Positions 17,720-28,074 of a stretch of DNA of 64,000 nucleotides are shown in pieces. A program made the translations under genes and the position numbers. Numbering within the stretch: the first letter of the stretch is position 1; the number at the start of each line of letters is the position of its first letter. Source of the stretch: Undibacterium sp. CCC3.4 (GTDB lineage: Bacteria > Pseudomonadota > Gammaproteobacteria > Burkholderiales > Burkholderiaceae_D); NCBI RefSeq assembly GCF_034347425.1, contig NZ_CP133779.1:248001-312000 (forward strand). Reading direction: 5' to 3'. The notes beneath the pieces were generated by a model. The model saw only the letters and a list, made by a program, of their open reading frames with translations, was not told the origin of the DNA and ran no database searches.

Positions 17720-18976
17720 TTATTTATTACGTTCAAGAATAGCGGCGAAAAAGCCATCGGTATGGTGTATATGGGGGTAGAGCTTCAAATAATCACCCAT
17801 TTCCAGCACAATTTTTTGTTCTTCCAAGACTTGCGACGCCGGCACTAAGCTGAACTCCGGATGCGCGAGCAAGAACGCTTGCACGATGTCTTCGTTTTCT
17901 TCATCCAAAATACTGCAAGTCGCATACACTAAACGACCACCCGGTTTCACCATGCGTGCCGCGCTCGCGAGGATGGAAGCTTGCTTGACATTGAGTTCAG
18001 CCACGCCTTCCGGAGTCTGACGCCATTTCACATCGGGATTGCGGCGCAGGGTGCCCAGACCACTGCATGGGGCATCGACTAAAACACGGTCGAGCTTGCC
18101 GGCAAGGCGTTTGATTTTGGCATCTTTCTCATGTGCAATTACTACCGGATGCACATTCGACAAGCCGCTGCGTGCCAAACGCGGCTTCAAACGGGCCAGA
18201 CGTTTCTCGGAAATATCGAAAGCATACAAGCGGCCGGTATTGCGCATGAATGCACCGAGCGCCAAGGTTTTACCACCGGCACCGGCGCAAAAATCGGCCA
18301 CCATTTCACCACGGCGCGCACCGACCAATTGCGCGAGCAATTGACTGCCTTCATCCTGCACTTCGATCGTGCCATCTTTAAACAAAGGCAAATTCTGAAT
18401 CGATGGTTTCTTTTGTATGCGCAAGCCTGTGGTCGAATACGGTGTCGGCTCGGTCAAAATCGGCGCTTCGGCCAGTGAGGCGGCGACTTCGTCACGATTG
18501 CCCTTGATCGTATTGACCCGCAAATCGAGCGGGGCCGGAGTATTGAGCGCTTCGGCCAAGGCCAAGGCCGGGGCTTCGCCCAAACGTGCGCTTAATTTTT
18601 CCCACAGCCACAAAGGAAGATTGGCTTTCATCGTCACATTAAAATGCGAACGATCAATTTGCATCACACGGTCCAACCAAGCCGCTTCTTCTTCGGTCAA
18701 GCCGCCGAGTGAATCGATGCCCATCGCATCGGCCAAACCGAGCAAGGTCAGACGGCGCATGGCCGGACCGGAACCCGATTCAGCAAAACTGCTGAACACC
18801 GATTTATTGCGTAACAAGCCGTAAATCGCTTCGGCAATCACCCCACGCTCGCGCGAACCGAGGCGCGGATGCTCACGGAAGTAGCGCGACAAGGTGCCGT
18901 CGGCAGGGCCGGTAAAACGCAAAATTTCACGCAAAACTTCTTCAGTATGACCAGTGAGGGCCGGGGCTAAACGCAT
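17720..18976 (-). CDS. RsmB/NOP-family rRNA (cytosine-C5) methyltransferase
   Basis: SAM-dependent RNA methyltransferase of 418 residues. The SAM-binding motif is DFCAGAGGKTLALG (about 228-241). The two catalytic cysteines are present: C304 in motif IV (DAPCSGLGTL) and C354 in motif VI (YATCSI). The N-terminal 130 residues are helical and related to, but shorter than, the NusB-like domain of RsmB, so this may be the second, RsmB-like paralogue common in betaproteobacteria rather than the true 16S m5C967 enzyme. It follows purN by 17 bp and precedes the mscS-like gene, so the three are probably one operon. Confidence 0.9.
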   Translation of the reverse strand: MRLAPALTGHTEEVLREILRFTGPADGTLSRYFREHPRLGSRERGVIAEAIYGLLRNKSVFSSFAESGSGPAMRRLTLLGLADAMGIDSLGGLTEEEAAWLDRVMQIDRSHFNVTMKANLPLWLWEKLSARLGEAPALALAEALNTPAPLDLRVNTIKGNRDEVAASLAEAPILTEPTPYSTTGLRIQKKPSIQNLPLFKDGTIEVQDEGSQLLAQLVGARRGEMVADFCAGAGGKTLALGAFMRNTGRLYAFDISEKRLARLKPRLARSGLSNVHPVVIAHEKDAKIKRLAGKLDRVLVDAPCSGLGTLRRNPDVKWRQTPEGVAELNVKQASILASAARMVKPGGRLVYATCSILDEENEDIVQAFLLAHPEFSLVPASQVLEEQKIVLEMGDYLKLYPHIHHTDGFFAAILERNK

Positions 18977-18993
18977 GCTGCTTCCTTAATATT

Positions 18994-19632
18994 TTATTGT
19001 TCTGTTGTAGTCGATGACAGACCACTCGCTTGGTTGATTCTGACAAGATTGTCAACGATTTCAATCTTGCCTTCCACGAACTGGCGTATCGCCTGCGGAT
19101 AAATGATGTGTTCCATTGCCAGCACCCTGAGTGCCAGCGTTGCTTCGCTGTCTTGCTCCAACACTGACACCGCCGCCTGCGCAACAATCGGACCATGGTC
19201 CAATTCCGCTGTCACAAAATGCACTGTCGCGCCATGAATTTTCACACCGGCCTGCAAAGCCTGATGATGAGTGGCAAGGCCAGTAAAACTCGGTAACAAT
19301 GACGGATGAATATTGAGCATACGTCCGGCATAATGCGTGACAAAAGCCGGCGTCAAGATGCGCATGAATCCGGCTAATACCACCAAGTCAGGTGAAAATT
19401 CGTCGATTTTCTGTTGTAGCGCTGCATCAAACGCAGCACGGCTGGAAAATTCTTTGCTGACCACAGCAAGTGCCGGAATACCTTGGTTTGCTGCATAGGA
19501 CAGCCCACTCGCATCGGCACTGTTGCTGATTACTGCAGCAATCTGAGCTGGCCACTTTTGCGCCATGCACGCTTCGACGACAGCTTGCATGTTGCTACCA
19601 CGGCCAGAAATGAGGATGACAATCTTTTTCAT
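18994..19632 (-). CDS. purN: Phosphoribosylglycinamide formyltransferase
   Basis: Third step of purine synthesis: formyl transfer from 10-formyl-THF to GAR. From the ATG at 19632 (212 residues) it starts MKKIVILISGRGSNM, the phosphate-binding loop. NIHPSLLPSF carries the catalytic Asn and His, and AELDHGP the catalytic Asp. The longer frame upstream adds 12 non-conserved residues. The C-terminus runs to about 20 residues past the usual end. It is first of the purN - RNA methyltransferase - mscS-like run. Confidence 0.95.
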   Translation of the reverse strand: MKKIVILISGRGSNMQAVVEACMAQKWPAQIAAVISNSADASGLSYAANQGIPALAVVSKEFSSRAAFDAALQQKIDEFSPDLVVLAGFMRILTPAFVTHYAGRMLNIHPSLLPSFTGLATHHQALQAGVKIHGATVHFVTAELDHGPIVAQAAVSVLEQDSEATLALRVLAMEHIIYPQAIRQFVEGKIEIVDNLVRINQASGLSSTTTEQ

Positions 19633-19720
19633 GGCGGCATTGTACCGCTGACAGGCATGAAGCCCCAAGTAAAAATGGCGACAAGAGCCGATAGTCTACA
19701 GGTAAACAGCCGAACGCGCG

Positions 19721-20146
19721 CTATTCGAAAGAATAAAAGACTCGGAATGCAACCTTTCTATCCGCCCAAAACTCTGCCGCATCGCGAAATACATCGAGTA
19801 AAGTTTCGCGCGCCTCGGTATCAAATTTTTGCGTATTGGGCAATTGATCCAGAACAATCACAAAGCCAGGCTGCGGGCCGGCTTGGAAAATCATGTCGGT
19901 CAAACAATCAAACAAGGCATCGAAGTTTTTTGAGAAATGCTTGGGAAAACCGAAAGAACTGGCAATTTCAGACAAAACCTGTGGCTTACTTTCCGCATCA
20001 AGGCAATGCGCATACAAAAAATGCTGCCCTGCTGCTGCCGCTTCGGCCTGCAGGTCGGCAACACGAAAAGCCCGTATCGACTGCACAACATTGGGTGCCA
20101 CTTTGGTGAGATCAGACATGTTGGTCTCGCTGGAAGAATCAATCAT
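19721..20146 (-). CDS. Barstar-family ribonuclease inhibitor
   Basis: The 141-residue cytoplasmic protein has a C-terminal barstar-like domain: FGFPKHFSKNFDALFDCLTDM (about 66-86) matches the barstar helix that plugs the RNase active site, and the acidic D83/D-rich face is present. Barstar proteins bind barnase-type RNases and protect the producer. Its ATG (20144-20146) overlaps the TGA of the upstream RNase gene by 4 bp (ATGA), so the two are translationally coupled. That overlap also favours this start over an internal Met at codon 10. Confidence 0.85.
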   Translation of the reverse strand: MIDSSSETNMSDLTKVAPNVVQSIRAFRVADLQAEAAAAGQHFLYAHCLDAESKPQVLSEIASSFGFPKHFSKNFDALFDCLTDMIFQAGPQPGFVIVLDQLPNTQKFDTEARETLLDVFRDAAEFWADRKVAFRVFYSFE

Positions 20147-20520
20147 GGTTCTTGAATACGACGAAAGCTGTCGTAATGGTCATCGGTATAATAATATTCT
20201 CCGGCTGGCTGAGCAGCAATAATGCGCCGCGCACCACGATTGCGGGCACGTGGCGTCACGACCGTGTATTCACGATAATAACCGCGCTTCTGCTTAGGCA
20301 AACGCGCTTCATAATTGCCAAATACCGCACCATCTTTGGAAAATGGGAACGGGCCGCCCTGCTTGATGAGCAAGAGTGTAGTGCGCGCTTCTGGCGGCAA
20401 GCTCGCTATGCTGACCGTATCGGTGGCAGCAAAGGCGGCACCGACCAAGGCGAAAAAACCCACGGCACAGAGCAATTGCAAAAGCCAGCGTCGCAGCAAG
20501 CCAGCAGGTAATCTCATCAT
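20143..20520 (-). CDS. Secreted barnase-like guanyl-specific ribonuclease
   Basis: 125 residues from the ATG at 20520, which has GGAA 8 nt upstream. A signal peptide (basic LLRR, hydrophobic core, AFA cleavage near residue 31) precedes a small RNase N1/barnase-fold domain. FGNYEARLPKQKRGYYREYTV contains the general base E84, ARNRGARRII the arginines R98/R99, and TDDHYDSF the general acid H115; these align in order with barnase E73, R87 and H102. The mature protein is only about 94 residues. It is coupled by a 4-bp overlap to a barstar-like inhibitor. The target may be extracellular RNA as nutrient or competing cells; no secretion or toxin-delivery domain is fused to it. Confidence 0.85.
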   Translation of the reverse strand: MMRLPAGLLRRWLLQLLCAVGFFALVGAAFAATDTVSIASLPPEARTTLLLIKQGGPFPFSKDGAVFGNYEARLPKQKRGYYREYTVVTPRARNRGARRIIAAQPAGEYYYTDDHYDSFRRIQEP

Positions 20521-20551
20521 CAAGCTTCCATGTAAGTAGCAGAACAAGCCC

Positions 20552-20646
20552 CTAGGAGCCTGAGCGGCAGAACGGAGTCGGCTGCAAAATCATCTGAGCG
20601 AGGACAGATTTTTCGCTTCGACTCGTTCTGCCGCTCAGGCTCCTAG
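20552..20646. repeat. 95-bp palindromic element upstream of the RNase gene
   Basis: A 29-nt arm (20552-20580, beginning CTAGGAGCCTGAGCGGCAGA) pairs with a 28-nt arm (20619-20646) across a 38-bp spacer with one single-base gap. It begins 31 bp before the RNase start and could fold into a long hairpin at its mRNA 5' end, or could be a short mobile element. The patatin gene stop is at 20680, so the element fills most of the gap. Confidence 0.7.
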
Positions 20647-20679
20647 ATTACGGCTTTGCTGCGCAGGAATCAATACTTT

Positions 20680-21858
20680 TCAGCGCATCTGCCCGGCAAA
20701 AAATGTCAGTACATCGGCGGCCCGTTCACGCGCATCGCGTCGTCCTAAGGCAATCAGTTCGCGCGTATAACTGGCTTCAAACAATAAATACGAGGCAAGC
20801 GCCGAACCACGCGCCTCGGTCGCCCCTATACCGCCGAGCATAGTCCGCACCGGCAAAGGCAGGCTGGAAACATGCCGGCTGGCGATATCATCGAGGCGTT
20901 CTGATGGGGCAATCACCAGTAAATCGATGGTGTGCAAGCTGGTTTGTGCCAAGACTTCCGGTGGCAGCAAGGCCACCGTCTTATTAATTCGTGTCAACCG
21001 TTCTATATCCACCGCCAAACTGTCGAGAAAAATACTCGATAGGGCATGACCCGCAATTTGCGCCAGACTCGGGTAACGCGCCAACTCGGTACGGACCTCC
21101 GCCCGTTCGGCCAATCGACCGGCACCGATGATCAAGACGCGCTTGGCACCGAGATGAATGGCCGGTGAAATCGGCGCCAACTGACGCATTGATCCATCAC
21201 CACAGTAATCGAGCTGCCCACCCCAATTCAATGCCACCGCCGGGAAAATAAATGGAATCGCCGACGAGGCCATGAGATGAGAAACAGCAATAAAATCACG
21301 CTGCGACAAGCGCTGACTACGCACCCAAGGTTCGATGTCGGCCAAGGTTTGGTAAAAAGTCAAATGCTGACCGGCCGTGTAGGAAGAAGCCGTTACCGCC
21401 AGCGCATGCAAACTGCCATTCTGGAAAGCAGCATCGAGCTGCCTCAAGTCAAGCATACGAGTAAGCAAATCCTGCAAGGGTGAATTATCGAGCAAAGAAT
21501 TCGGCGGCGACTTGCGCCATTTATTCAACAGCCAACCGAATGACCACAGGGATAGCCAACGTGCACCGCTGCGCATGACGCCGAGAGAATCCGCGCGATA
21601 CACTTGCCCAGCATCAAAATTTTCCCACACGCGTAGCAATTGTGCGATCGAATCGGCGTAATGATCAGCGCGACAAGCTAAAGCCGTGGCATTGATCGCC
21701 CCGGCTGAGGTGCCGCATATGACACCGAAGGGATTTTGCTCAGGAGCATGGCCTGCAGCCTGCAGGATGTCAGCAATTTCTGCCAATACGCCGACCTGGT
21801 AAGCGGCACGCGCACCGCCTCCAGACAAAATCAAACCCGTCTCTGCGTTCTTATTCAT
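20680..21858 (-). CDS. Patatin-like phospholipase
   Basis: Ser-Asp dyad lipid acyl hydrolase of 392 residues. The oxyanion hole glycines are in SGGGARAAYQVGVL (12-25), the nucleophile is S51 in GTSAG, and the catalytic Asp is D221 in CGDGSMRQ. There is no signal peptide, so it probably acts in the cytoplasm or is exported by another route. The C-terminal 100 residues are helical, with an Arg/Asp-rich stretch. Bacterial patatins cleave phospholipids; some act in PHA or membrane turnover. The ATG at 21858 has a poor ribosome site (A-run). Confidence 0.9.
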   Translation of the reverse strand: MNKNAETGLILSGGGARAAYQVGVLAEIADILQAAGHAPEQNPFGVICGTSAGAINATALACRADHYADSIAQLLRVWENFDAGQVYRADSLGVMRSGARWLSLWSFGWLLNKWRKSPPNSLLDNSPLQDLLTRMLDLRQLDAAFQNGSLHALAVTASSYTAGQHLTFYQTLADIEPWVRSQRLSQRDFIAVSHLMASSAIPFIFPAVALNWGGQLDYCGDGSMRQLAPISPAIHLGAKRVLIIGAGRLAERAEVRTELARYPSLAQIAGHALSSIFLDSLAVDIERLTRINKTVALLPPEVLAQTSLHTIDLLVIAPSERLDDIASRHVSSLPLPVRTMLGGIGATEARGSALASYLLFEASYTRELIALGRRDARERAADVLTFFAGQMR

Positions 21859-21963
21859 TTTTTTTTCAATAAAAAAGGGCCGATCGGATCAGTGTAGCAA
21901 ATTGTTATTTCATTGCGTATAGCGACAGGTCTCTCATTTAAAAAAAACAACAGCCAACTTGCT

Positions 21964-22722
21964 TTACTTGGGTTGCATACGAATCGCACCGTCGAGACGA
22001 ATCGTTTCGCCATTGAGCATCACGTTTTCAATAATGGCTTTGGCCAGTTGCGCATACTCATCCGGCTTACCGAGACGCGGTGGGAACGGCACCATTTTTC
22101 CGAGTGCATCTTGTACTTCCTGCGGCATACCGAGCAACATCGGGGTTTCGAAAATACCAGGGGCAATCGTCATTACGCGGATGCCGCTGCGTGACAAATC
22201 ACGCGCCATCGGCAAGGTCAAGCCAACTACGGCTGCTTTCGAAGAGGCATACGCGGCTTGGCCGATCTGACCGTCGTAAGCTGCCACCGAGGCAGTATTA
22301 ATGATTACACCACGTTCACCTTGTTCGGTAGCGGCGGTTTTAGCCATGGCATCGGCAGCCAAGCGGCACATATTGAAGGTACCGATCAGATTGATATTGA
22401 CCACGCGCGCGAACACATCAAGCGGATGCGGACCATCTTTGCCGACCGTCTTGATGGCCGGGGCCACGCCAGCACAATTGATCAAACCACGCAGGCTACC
22501 GAGACTCGCTGCGGCCGCCACAACGGCCAAGCCATCAGCTTCAGAAGTGACGTCACAGCGCACGAACAAGCCACCAAGTTCGGCCGCCAGTTGTTCACCA
22601 GCGGCAACCTGTACGTCGGCCAACACCACTTTACCGCCATTGGCGGCAATCATTCTCGCGCTTGCCGCGCCAAGACCGGAGGCACCGCCAGTGATAATAA
22701 ATACGCCAGTGTCGATTTGCAT
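21964..22722 (-). CDS. SDR family 3-hydroxyacyl-CoA dehydrogenase (type II)
   Basis: The 252-residue Rossmann-fold enzyme has TGGASGLG (11-18), D57-V in the adenine-binding strand, S145, and Y158-x-x-x-K162 as catalytic residues. The overall order ([41 protein letters not shown]) fits the human HSD17B10-like 3-hydroxyacyl-CoA dehydrogenases of fatty-acid and branched-chain acyl-CoA oxidation. AAGGAAAG gives a good ribosome site. A perfect 28-bp palindrome lies 37 bp upstream and is probably an operator. The gene stands alone. Confidence 0.85.
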   Translation of the reverse strand: MQIDTGVFIITGGASGLGAASARMIAANGGKVVLADVQVAAGEQLAAELGGLFVRCDVTSEADGLAVVAAAASLGSLRGLINCAGVAPAIKTVGKDGPHPLDVFARVVNINLIGTFNMCRLAADAMAKTAATEQGERGVIINTASVAAYDGQIGQAAYASSKAAVVGLTLPMARDLSRSGIRVMTIAPGIFETPMLLGMPQEVQDALGKMVPFPPRLGKPDEYAQLAKAIIENVMLNGETIRLDGAIRMQPK

Positions 22723-22758
22723 GATGTCGCTTTCCTTGGTTTTATATGATTAAAAAGT

Positions 22759-22786
22759 TACATGACGTTAACGTTAACGTCATGTA
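22759..22786. promoter_or_regulatory. 28-bp perfect palindrome, likely operator of the SDR gene
   Basis: TACATGACGTTAAC is followed by its exact reverse complement, giving 28 bp with no mismatch. Inside it is the repeated GTTAACGTTAAC core. It sits 37-64 bp before the dehydrogenase ATG, where a repressor or activator dimer would act. ACGTTAACGT-type sites are used by some MerR- and TetR-family regulators of acyl-CoA metabolism; which protein binds here is not known. Confidence 0.7.
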
Positions 22787-22870
22787 CTGCTTATTGTATC
22801 CAATTCGGCTAGCAATGCGCGGATTAAATCAGTGTGCATATGGGTATGGACAGCAAAAAATCGACTGATG

Positions 22871-25024
22871 CTAACGAGCCTTCGGTACCACGACGACATC
22901 AGGCGGTTCCGCCACCGGTCGAACGATGGGACTGCCATGCATGATAGGCATGCTTACCAAGTTCGGCGCGTGATCTTGCGGGCTCGGTAAGATTGGCACC
23001 AGCAATAAAGCAACGATGTTAATAATTTTGATCAAAGGGTTGATGGCTGGGCCAGCGGTATCCTTGTAGGGATCGCCGACCGTATCACCGGTTACGGCAG
23101 CTTTGTGGGCCTCGGAACCTTTACCACCGAAATTGCCCTCTTCAATGTATTTTTTAGCATTATCCCAAGCGCCGCCACCGGTCGTCATCGAAATGGCGAC
23201 AAATAAGCCGGTAATGATGGTTCCCATCAATAAGCCGCCGAGTGCGGCTGGTCCGAGCAAGAGGCCGACGATGACCGGCACGACTACCGGCAACAAGGAT
23301 GGCACAATCATTTCCCGGATCGCCGACCGGGTCAACATATCGACGGCTCGGTCGTAGTCTGGCTTGCCACTGCCATCCATAATGCCCTTGATTTCCTTGA
23401 ACTGCCGCCGTACTTCCACCACCACCGCCCCAGCCGCGCGGCCGACCGCCTCCATCGCCATGGCACCGAACAAATAGGGAATCAAGCCACCGATGAACAG
23501 CCCGACAATGACATACGGATCAGAGAGTTCAAAACTGCTGGACTTGCCGGCGACATCAAGCGCATGGGTATAGTCGGCGAAGAGCACGAGGGCGGCCAAG
23601 CCGGCCGAACCGATCGCATATCCCTTGGTGACTGCTTTGGTGGTGTTGCCGACAGCATCGAGCGGATCGGTGATGGCGCGCACCGCGGCCGGCATGTCAG
23701 CCATTTCCGCGATACCGCCGGCATTATCGGTAATAGGGCCATAAGCGTCGAGCGCGACAATGATGCCGGCCAAAGACAACATAGCCGTCGCAGCAATCGC
23801 AATGCCATACAAGCCGGCCAGTTGGTAGGCCGCCAGTATGGCCAGACACACCGCCAACACCGGCCAAGCGGTCGACTTCATGGCCACACCGAGCCCGGCG
23901 ATGATATTAGTGCCATGGCCGGTGGTCGAGGCCTCGGCAATATGGCGCACCGGTTTGAAATCGGTGCCGGTGTAATATTCAGTCACATACACCAACACAC
24001 CGGTAAGGGCGATGCCAACTGTCGCCGATCCCAGCATTTTCCAACGCATCGCCGCTTCCGGCCATACCAGCCAGGTGACGAGCGCAAAACCGAGCAGCGA
24101 CAGCACGGCAGTCCACCACAAGCCGGTGTACAGGGCCGCCATGATCTTGCGGCCGGCTTGGATCTTAACGGCAGAACAACCGACGATGGAAGCCAGAATC
24201 GATACCGCGCCCAGCAACAAAGGATAGAGCAAGGCTTGCGTTACAGCATTACTGATAAGCAAGGAGCCGAGCAACATTGTCGCGATCAGCGTCACCACAT
24301 AGGTTTCAAACAAATCGGCCGCCATGCCGGCGCAATCACCGACATTGTCGCCGACGTTGTCGGCGATCACCGCCGGATTACGCGGATCGTCTTCAGGGAT
24401 ACCGGCTTCGACTTTACCGACCAGGTCGGCTCCGACATCGGCCCCTTTGGTAAAAATACCCCCGCCCAAGCGCGCGAAAATCGAAATCAGCGATGCGCCG
24501 AAGGCCAGACCGATGAGCGGTTTGAGCACATCGTGCATACTCAGGGTGGCACCGAGTGCATGCGGTGCCGTGGCCAAGAGCAGGCAGTAAAACAGCGTTA
24601 CGCCGAGCAAACCTAAGCCCACCACCAGCATGCCGGTGATGGCACCGCCGCGAAACGCGACCTGCAGCGCTGCTTCAATACCACGGGTGGCCGCCTGCGC
24701 CGTGCGCACATTGGCGCGTACCGAAACATTCATGCCAATGAACCCGCAGGCACCGGACAACAGCGCGCCGATTAAAAACCCGGCGGCGCTCATCGCGCCC
24801 AGACCTGGCATGAAGGCAATGATCAAACACAATACCAAACCGACTACGGCGATGGTCCTGTATTGCCGCGCCATATAGGCAGCGGCCCCCTCTTGTATCG
24901 CCGTTGCAATTTCTTGCATGCGCGCATTACCGGCATCCTGTCGCAATACCCAGCGGCGTACCAGCAAACCATACAGTACGGCGACGAAACCGGCTGCGAC
25001 GACGAACCACAGACTTGTTGTCAT
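22871..25024 (-). CDS. hppA: Membrane-bound proton-translocating pyrophosphatase, K+-insensitive type
   Basis: The 717-residue protein, with about 16 membrane spans, couples hydrolysis of PPi to H+ export. Catalytic segments are [20 protein letters not shown] and [19 protein letters not shown], rich in the Mg-PPi-binding Asp residues. The determinant GNTTKA, with Lys at residue 463 and Thr three residues later, is the K+-independent signature; K+-dependent enzymes have Ala at this position. The ATG at 25024 was chosen because GGGAGAG lies just upstream; a 35-codon extension is non-conserved. It is the only gene on its transcript, with 177 bp separating it from adk. Confidence 0.94.
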   Translation of the reverse strand: MTTSLWFVVAAGFVAVLYGLLVRRWVLRQDAGNARMQEIATAIQEGAAAYMARQYRTIAVVGLVLCLIIAFMPGLGAMSAAGFLIGALLSGACGFIGMNVSVRANVRTAQAATRGIEAALQVAFRGGAITGMLVVGLGLLGVTLFYCLLLATAPHALGATLSMHDVLKPLIGLAFGASLISIFARLGGGIFTKGADVGADLVGKVEAGIPEDDPRNPAVIADNVGDNVGDCAGMAADLFETYVVTLIATMLLGSLLISNAVTQALLYPLLLGAVSILASIVGCSAVKIQAGRKIMAALYTGLWWTAVLSLLGFALVTWLVWPEAAMRWKMLGSATVGIALTGVLVYVTEYYTGTDFKPVRHIAEASTTGHGTNIIAGLGVAMKSTAWPVLAVCLAILAAYQLAGLYGIAIAATAMLSLAGIIVALDAYGPITDNAGGIAEMADMPAAVRAITDPLDAVGNTTKAVTKGYAIGSAGLAALVLFADYTHALDVAGKSSSFELSDPYVIVGLFIGGLIPYLFGAMAMEAVGRAAGAVVVEVRRQFKEIKGIMDGSGKPDYDRAVDMLTRSAIREMIVPSLLPVVVPVIVGLLLGPAALGGLLMGTIITGLFVAISMTTGGGAWDNAKKYIEEGNFGGKGSEAHKAAVTGDTVGDPYKDTAGPAINPLIKIINIVALLLVPILPSPQDHAPNLVSMPIMHGSPIVRPVAEPPDVVVVPKAR

Positions 25025-25162
25025 GTTGACTCTCCCAGTTGTTATGCCGGCGCGCCAATCAGCGCGTCGGTTTTCCGACAACCCGAACGAGTCATTCGCC
25101 ATACTGCCTGCGACCATGCGATCGGGCACTCAAAGAGCGCAGAGCGAACCCGCGCTTTCCCC

Positions 25163-25198
25163 CAAAAAAAATGCGAACCAACGGTTCGCATTTTTTTT
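25163..25198 (-). terminator. Terminator downstream of adk
   Basis: The stem ATGCGAACC / GGTTCGCAT with a 3-nt loop (25171-25191) is bordered by seven A on the left and eight T on the right. It directly follows the adk stop on the minus strand and is symmetrical. Confidence 0.92.
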
Positions 25199-25201
25199 AA
25201 C

Positions 25202-25885
<684 letters not shown>

Positions 25886-25990
25886 TTATACCCGCACCAT
25901 CAAGATGCAGGCTGAGTGATTGTTCTATTTATCGTTGTAACACAGTTTCTTTTCACGAAACTTACCACAATTTCGCGCATTCTTGATGTT

Positions 25991-26782
25991 TTAGCATGGA
26001 AGCACTGCCTTTGGACTTGCGTTTTGCGCGTTTTCCAAAAAAACTTGCCTGACCTTTTGCAAATCTTCAAAGGTATCAACGCCAGGTACAGGGCTGGCAG
26101 CCGCAATGTGCACCGCAATCGCATAACCGTGCCACAACACACGCAATTGCTCCAAAGCTTCAATTTGTTCCAACGGAGAAATCGCCAGTTGTGGATATTT
26201 TCGCAAAAAATCGTTGCGATATGCATACAGCCCGATATGCCGCAGCGGCGCATAATTTTCCGGCAAGCTGGCATGAGTGCGAGCAAAACCATCGCGGTGC
26301 CAAGGAATTGTCGCTCTGGAAAAATATAATGCGCGCCCTTGCACATCGAGCACGACCTTCACCACATTCGGATTAAATGCTTCGGCAGCATCGAGCAAGG
26401 GATGGGCCGCCGTCGCCATCGGCACCGTCGCGCTGACCAAGGCGGCCGTGGCGGCAATGAGGGCCGGGTCGATCAAGGGCTCATCGCCTTGCACATTAAC
26501 GATGACGGCATCGTCTGGCAAATTCATACGCGCCGCCACTTCGGCGATGCGGTCAGTGCCTGAAGGGTGATCGTCACGCGTCAAGGTAACTGGAATCTGA
26601 TGCGCCTGGCACACGGCGACGATGGAAGGATGGTCGGTCGCGACCATGATCGCCGACGCACCGGAAGCCAGTGCCCGTTCGGCCGTACGCACCACCATGG
26701 GCTTGCCGCCGATATCGGCCAAAGGCTTATCGGGCAAACGACTCGACGCCAGCCGAGCAGGAATAATGACGATGAAACTCAT
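25991..26782 (-). CDS. kdsB: 3-deoxy-manno-octulosonate cytidylyltransferase
   Basis: Activates Kdo with CTP (CMP-Kdo) for the inner core of lipopolysaccharide. The 263-residue protein begins [20 protein letters not shown], the nucleotide-binding loop, and contains [11 protein letters not shown] and NVQGDEPLI. The ATG at 26782 was selected; 12 extra upstream codons are not conserved. It follows the Trm112-like gene by 10 bp, so it belongs to the exbB-exbD-lpxK-Trm112-kdsB run. A 15-residue C-terminal tail is longer than in E. coli. Confidence 0.96.
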   Translation of the reverse strand: MSFIVIIPARLASSRLPDKPLADIGGKPMVVRTAERALASGASAIMVATDHPSIVAVCQAHQIPVTLTRDDHPSGTDRIAEVAARMNLPDDAVIVNVQGDEPLIDPALIAATAALVSATVPMATAAHPLLDAAEAFNPNVVKVVLDVQGRALYFSRATIPWHRDGFARTHASLPENYAPLRHIGLYAYRNDFLRKYPQLAISPLEQIEALEQLRVLWHGYAIAVHIAAASPVPGVDTFEDLQKVRQVFLENAQNASPKAVLPC

Positions 26783-26792
26783 GACGCTGACC

Positions 26793-26978
26793 TCAACGCT
26801 CAGCGATTTCAGCCGCACTCAAGGTGCGCGCTTGGTCCGCCCACATGATGGGGATGTCATCGCGCACCGGAAAAGCCAGTTTGTCGCCATGGCAGATCAA
26901 TTCCTGCGCGACTTTATTGTATTGCAAAGGCCCTTTACACAAAGGGCAAACCAAAATATCAAGCAAGCGAGCGTCCAT
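26793..26978 (-). CDS. Trm112-like small protein (YcaR/UPF0434 family)
   Basis: The 61-residue protein [19 protein letters not shown]...IPIMW is a YcaR-type Trm112-family protein. Only one CxxC pair (Cys11, Cys14) and a later Cys are present. Eukaryotic Trm112 activates methyltransferases; the bacterial lpxK-linked form has no proven partner. It overlaps the end of lpxK by 20 bp and precedes kdsB, a conserved arrangement. Confidence 0.9.
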   Translation of the reverse strand: MDARLLDILVCPLCKGPLQYNKVAQELICHGDKLAFPVRDDIPIMWADQARTLSAAEIAER

Positions 26979-27996
26979 GCTTTTTCTCCGAAATCAATTG
27001 TAGTAAATCAGTGGCAAATCCTGCATCGAGCTGTGCTTCCACAGGCAGCACCCAGATCCGCGCGTCATTTTTCAGTGCCGGAATTTCCCTACATTTTACT
27101 GCATCCTTTTCCGTTATCAGTATGCAATCGGCATCGAGCCCGGCAAAACTGCCGGCATCGAACACATGATGATCACTCAGCGGCAGGCGCGAAAACAGCA
27201 AACCATGTTGTTGCAACATAGAAAAAAAGCGCTCCGGATTGCCTATTCCCGCCGCCGCCCACAGCCGTTCTGCCTTCAAACAATCTAATGGCAGGCGCTG
27301 CATGGGGCTGGATAACTGATACAGCGCTTGGGCTTGTAACTGCATGCGCCACGCTTCAGCAGGCACGCCCGGAGCGCTGGTCGCATCGGCAGCGCTGTTG
27401 AGCACAGTGAAATCGCGCCGCCGCGTCAGCGGCTCACGTAATGGCCCGGAAGGCAACATCCAACCATTGCCGGCACCACGTTGGTCGAACAACATGATTT
27501 CTACATCGCGCGCCAGATAATAATGCTGCAAGCCATCATCGGCGACCAAGATATTGATCTCTGGATGCGCCGCCAGCAAACTTTGTGCGACTTGCACACG
27601 ATCGCGCCCGACCGCCACCGGCACGCCGCTGCGCGCAGCAATGAGCAAGGGTTCATCACCGACTTGCTCGGCTAAAGCATCATCATCAAGCACGATGACG
27701 CGCTCAGCTGCCGCGCCGTAACCGCGCGAAATCACCCCAGGCCGAAAACCGGCCGCCTGTAATTGTTGTAGCAAATACATGACCAACGGCGTCTTGCCGG
27801 TACCGCCAAGGTAAATATTACCGACTACGATCACCGGCACAGCAAGACGATATTGGCGTTTATAACCAAGCAAAAACAAGGCGAAACGAAACTTGACGAT
27901 GAATTCAAACACCAGCGCCAGTGGCCGCATCAGCCAGGCAAACACGCCGCGGCGCTGCCAAGCAGCCAACAACCACGCCTCAATACTTGCCTGCAT
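26959..27996 (-). CDS. lpxK: Tetraacyldisaccharide 4'-kinase
   Basis: Phosphorylates lipid A disaccharide at the 4' position in the inner membrane. The 345-residue protein has an N-terminal membrane-associating helix (about 25-45), the P-loop GGTGKTP (64-70), then the GADDEP-like region LAEQVGDEPLL and the VLDDDALA strand. The C-terminal half has HHVFDAGSFA, which carries the catalytic His and Asp residues. It is downstream of exbD and overlaps the Trm112-like gene, so translational coupling is likely. Confidence 0.95.
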   Translation of the reverse strand: MQASIEAWLLAAWQRRGVFAWLMRPLALVFEFIVKFRFALFLLGYKRQYRLAVPVIVVGNIYLGGTGKTPLVMYLLQQLQAAGFRPGVISRGYGAAAERVIVLDDDALAEQVGDEPLLIAARSGVPVAVGRDRVQVAQSLLAAHPEINILVADDGLQHYYLARDVEIMLFDQRGAGNGWMLPSGPLREPLTRRRDFTVLNSAADATSAPGVPAEAWRMQLQAQALYQLSSPMQRLPLDCLKAERLWAAAGIGNPERFFSMLQQHGLLFSRLPLSDHHVFDAGSFAGLDADCILITEKDAVKCREIPALKNDARIWVLPVEAQLDAGFATDLLQLISEKKHGRSLA

Positions 27997-28011
27997 TCAA
28001 ATTCCATTTCC

Positions 28012-28040
28012 AAAAAAACACGAGGGAGCGAAGCTCCCCC
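28012..28040 (-). terminator. Terminator or attenuator between exbD and lpxK
   Basis: On the minus strand GGGAGC-TTC-GCTCCC is followed by CGTG and a seven-T run. It sits in the 78-bp gap after exbD and could reduce read-through into lpxK. Confidence 0.7.
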
Positions 28041-28074
28041 ACTGATATTACTTTAGCCACCTGCCACAGCTTGA

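Noticed and set aside
23564..24616. 350-codon plus-strand frame opposite hppA
   Set aside because: Complement of a strongly conserved membrane protein; Arg/Gly/His-rich with no domain.
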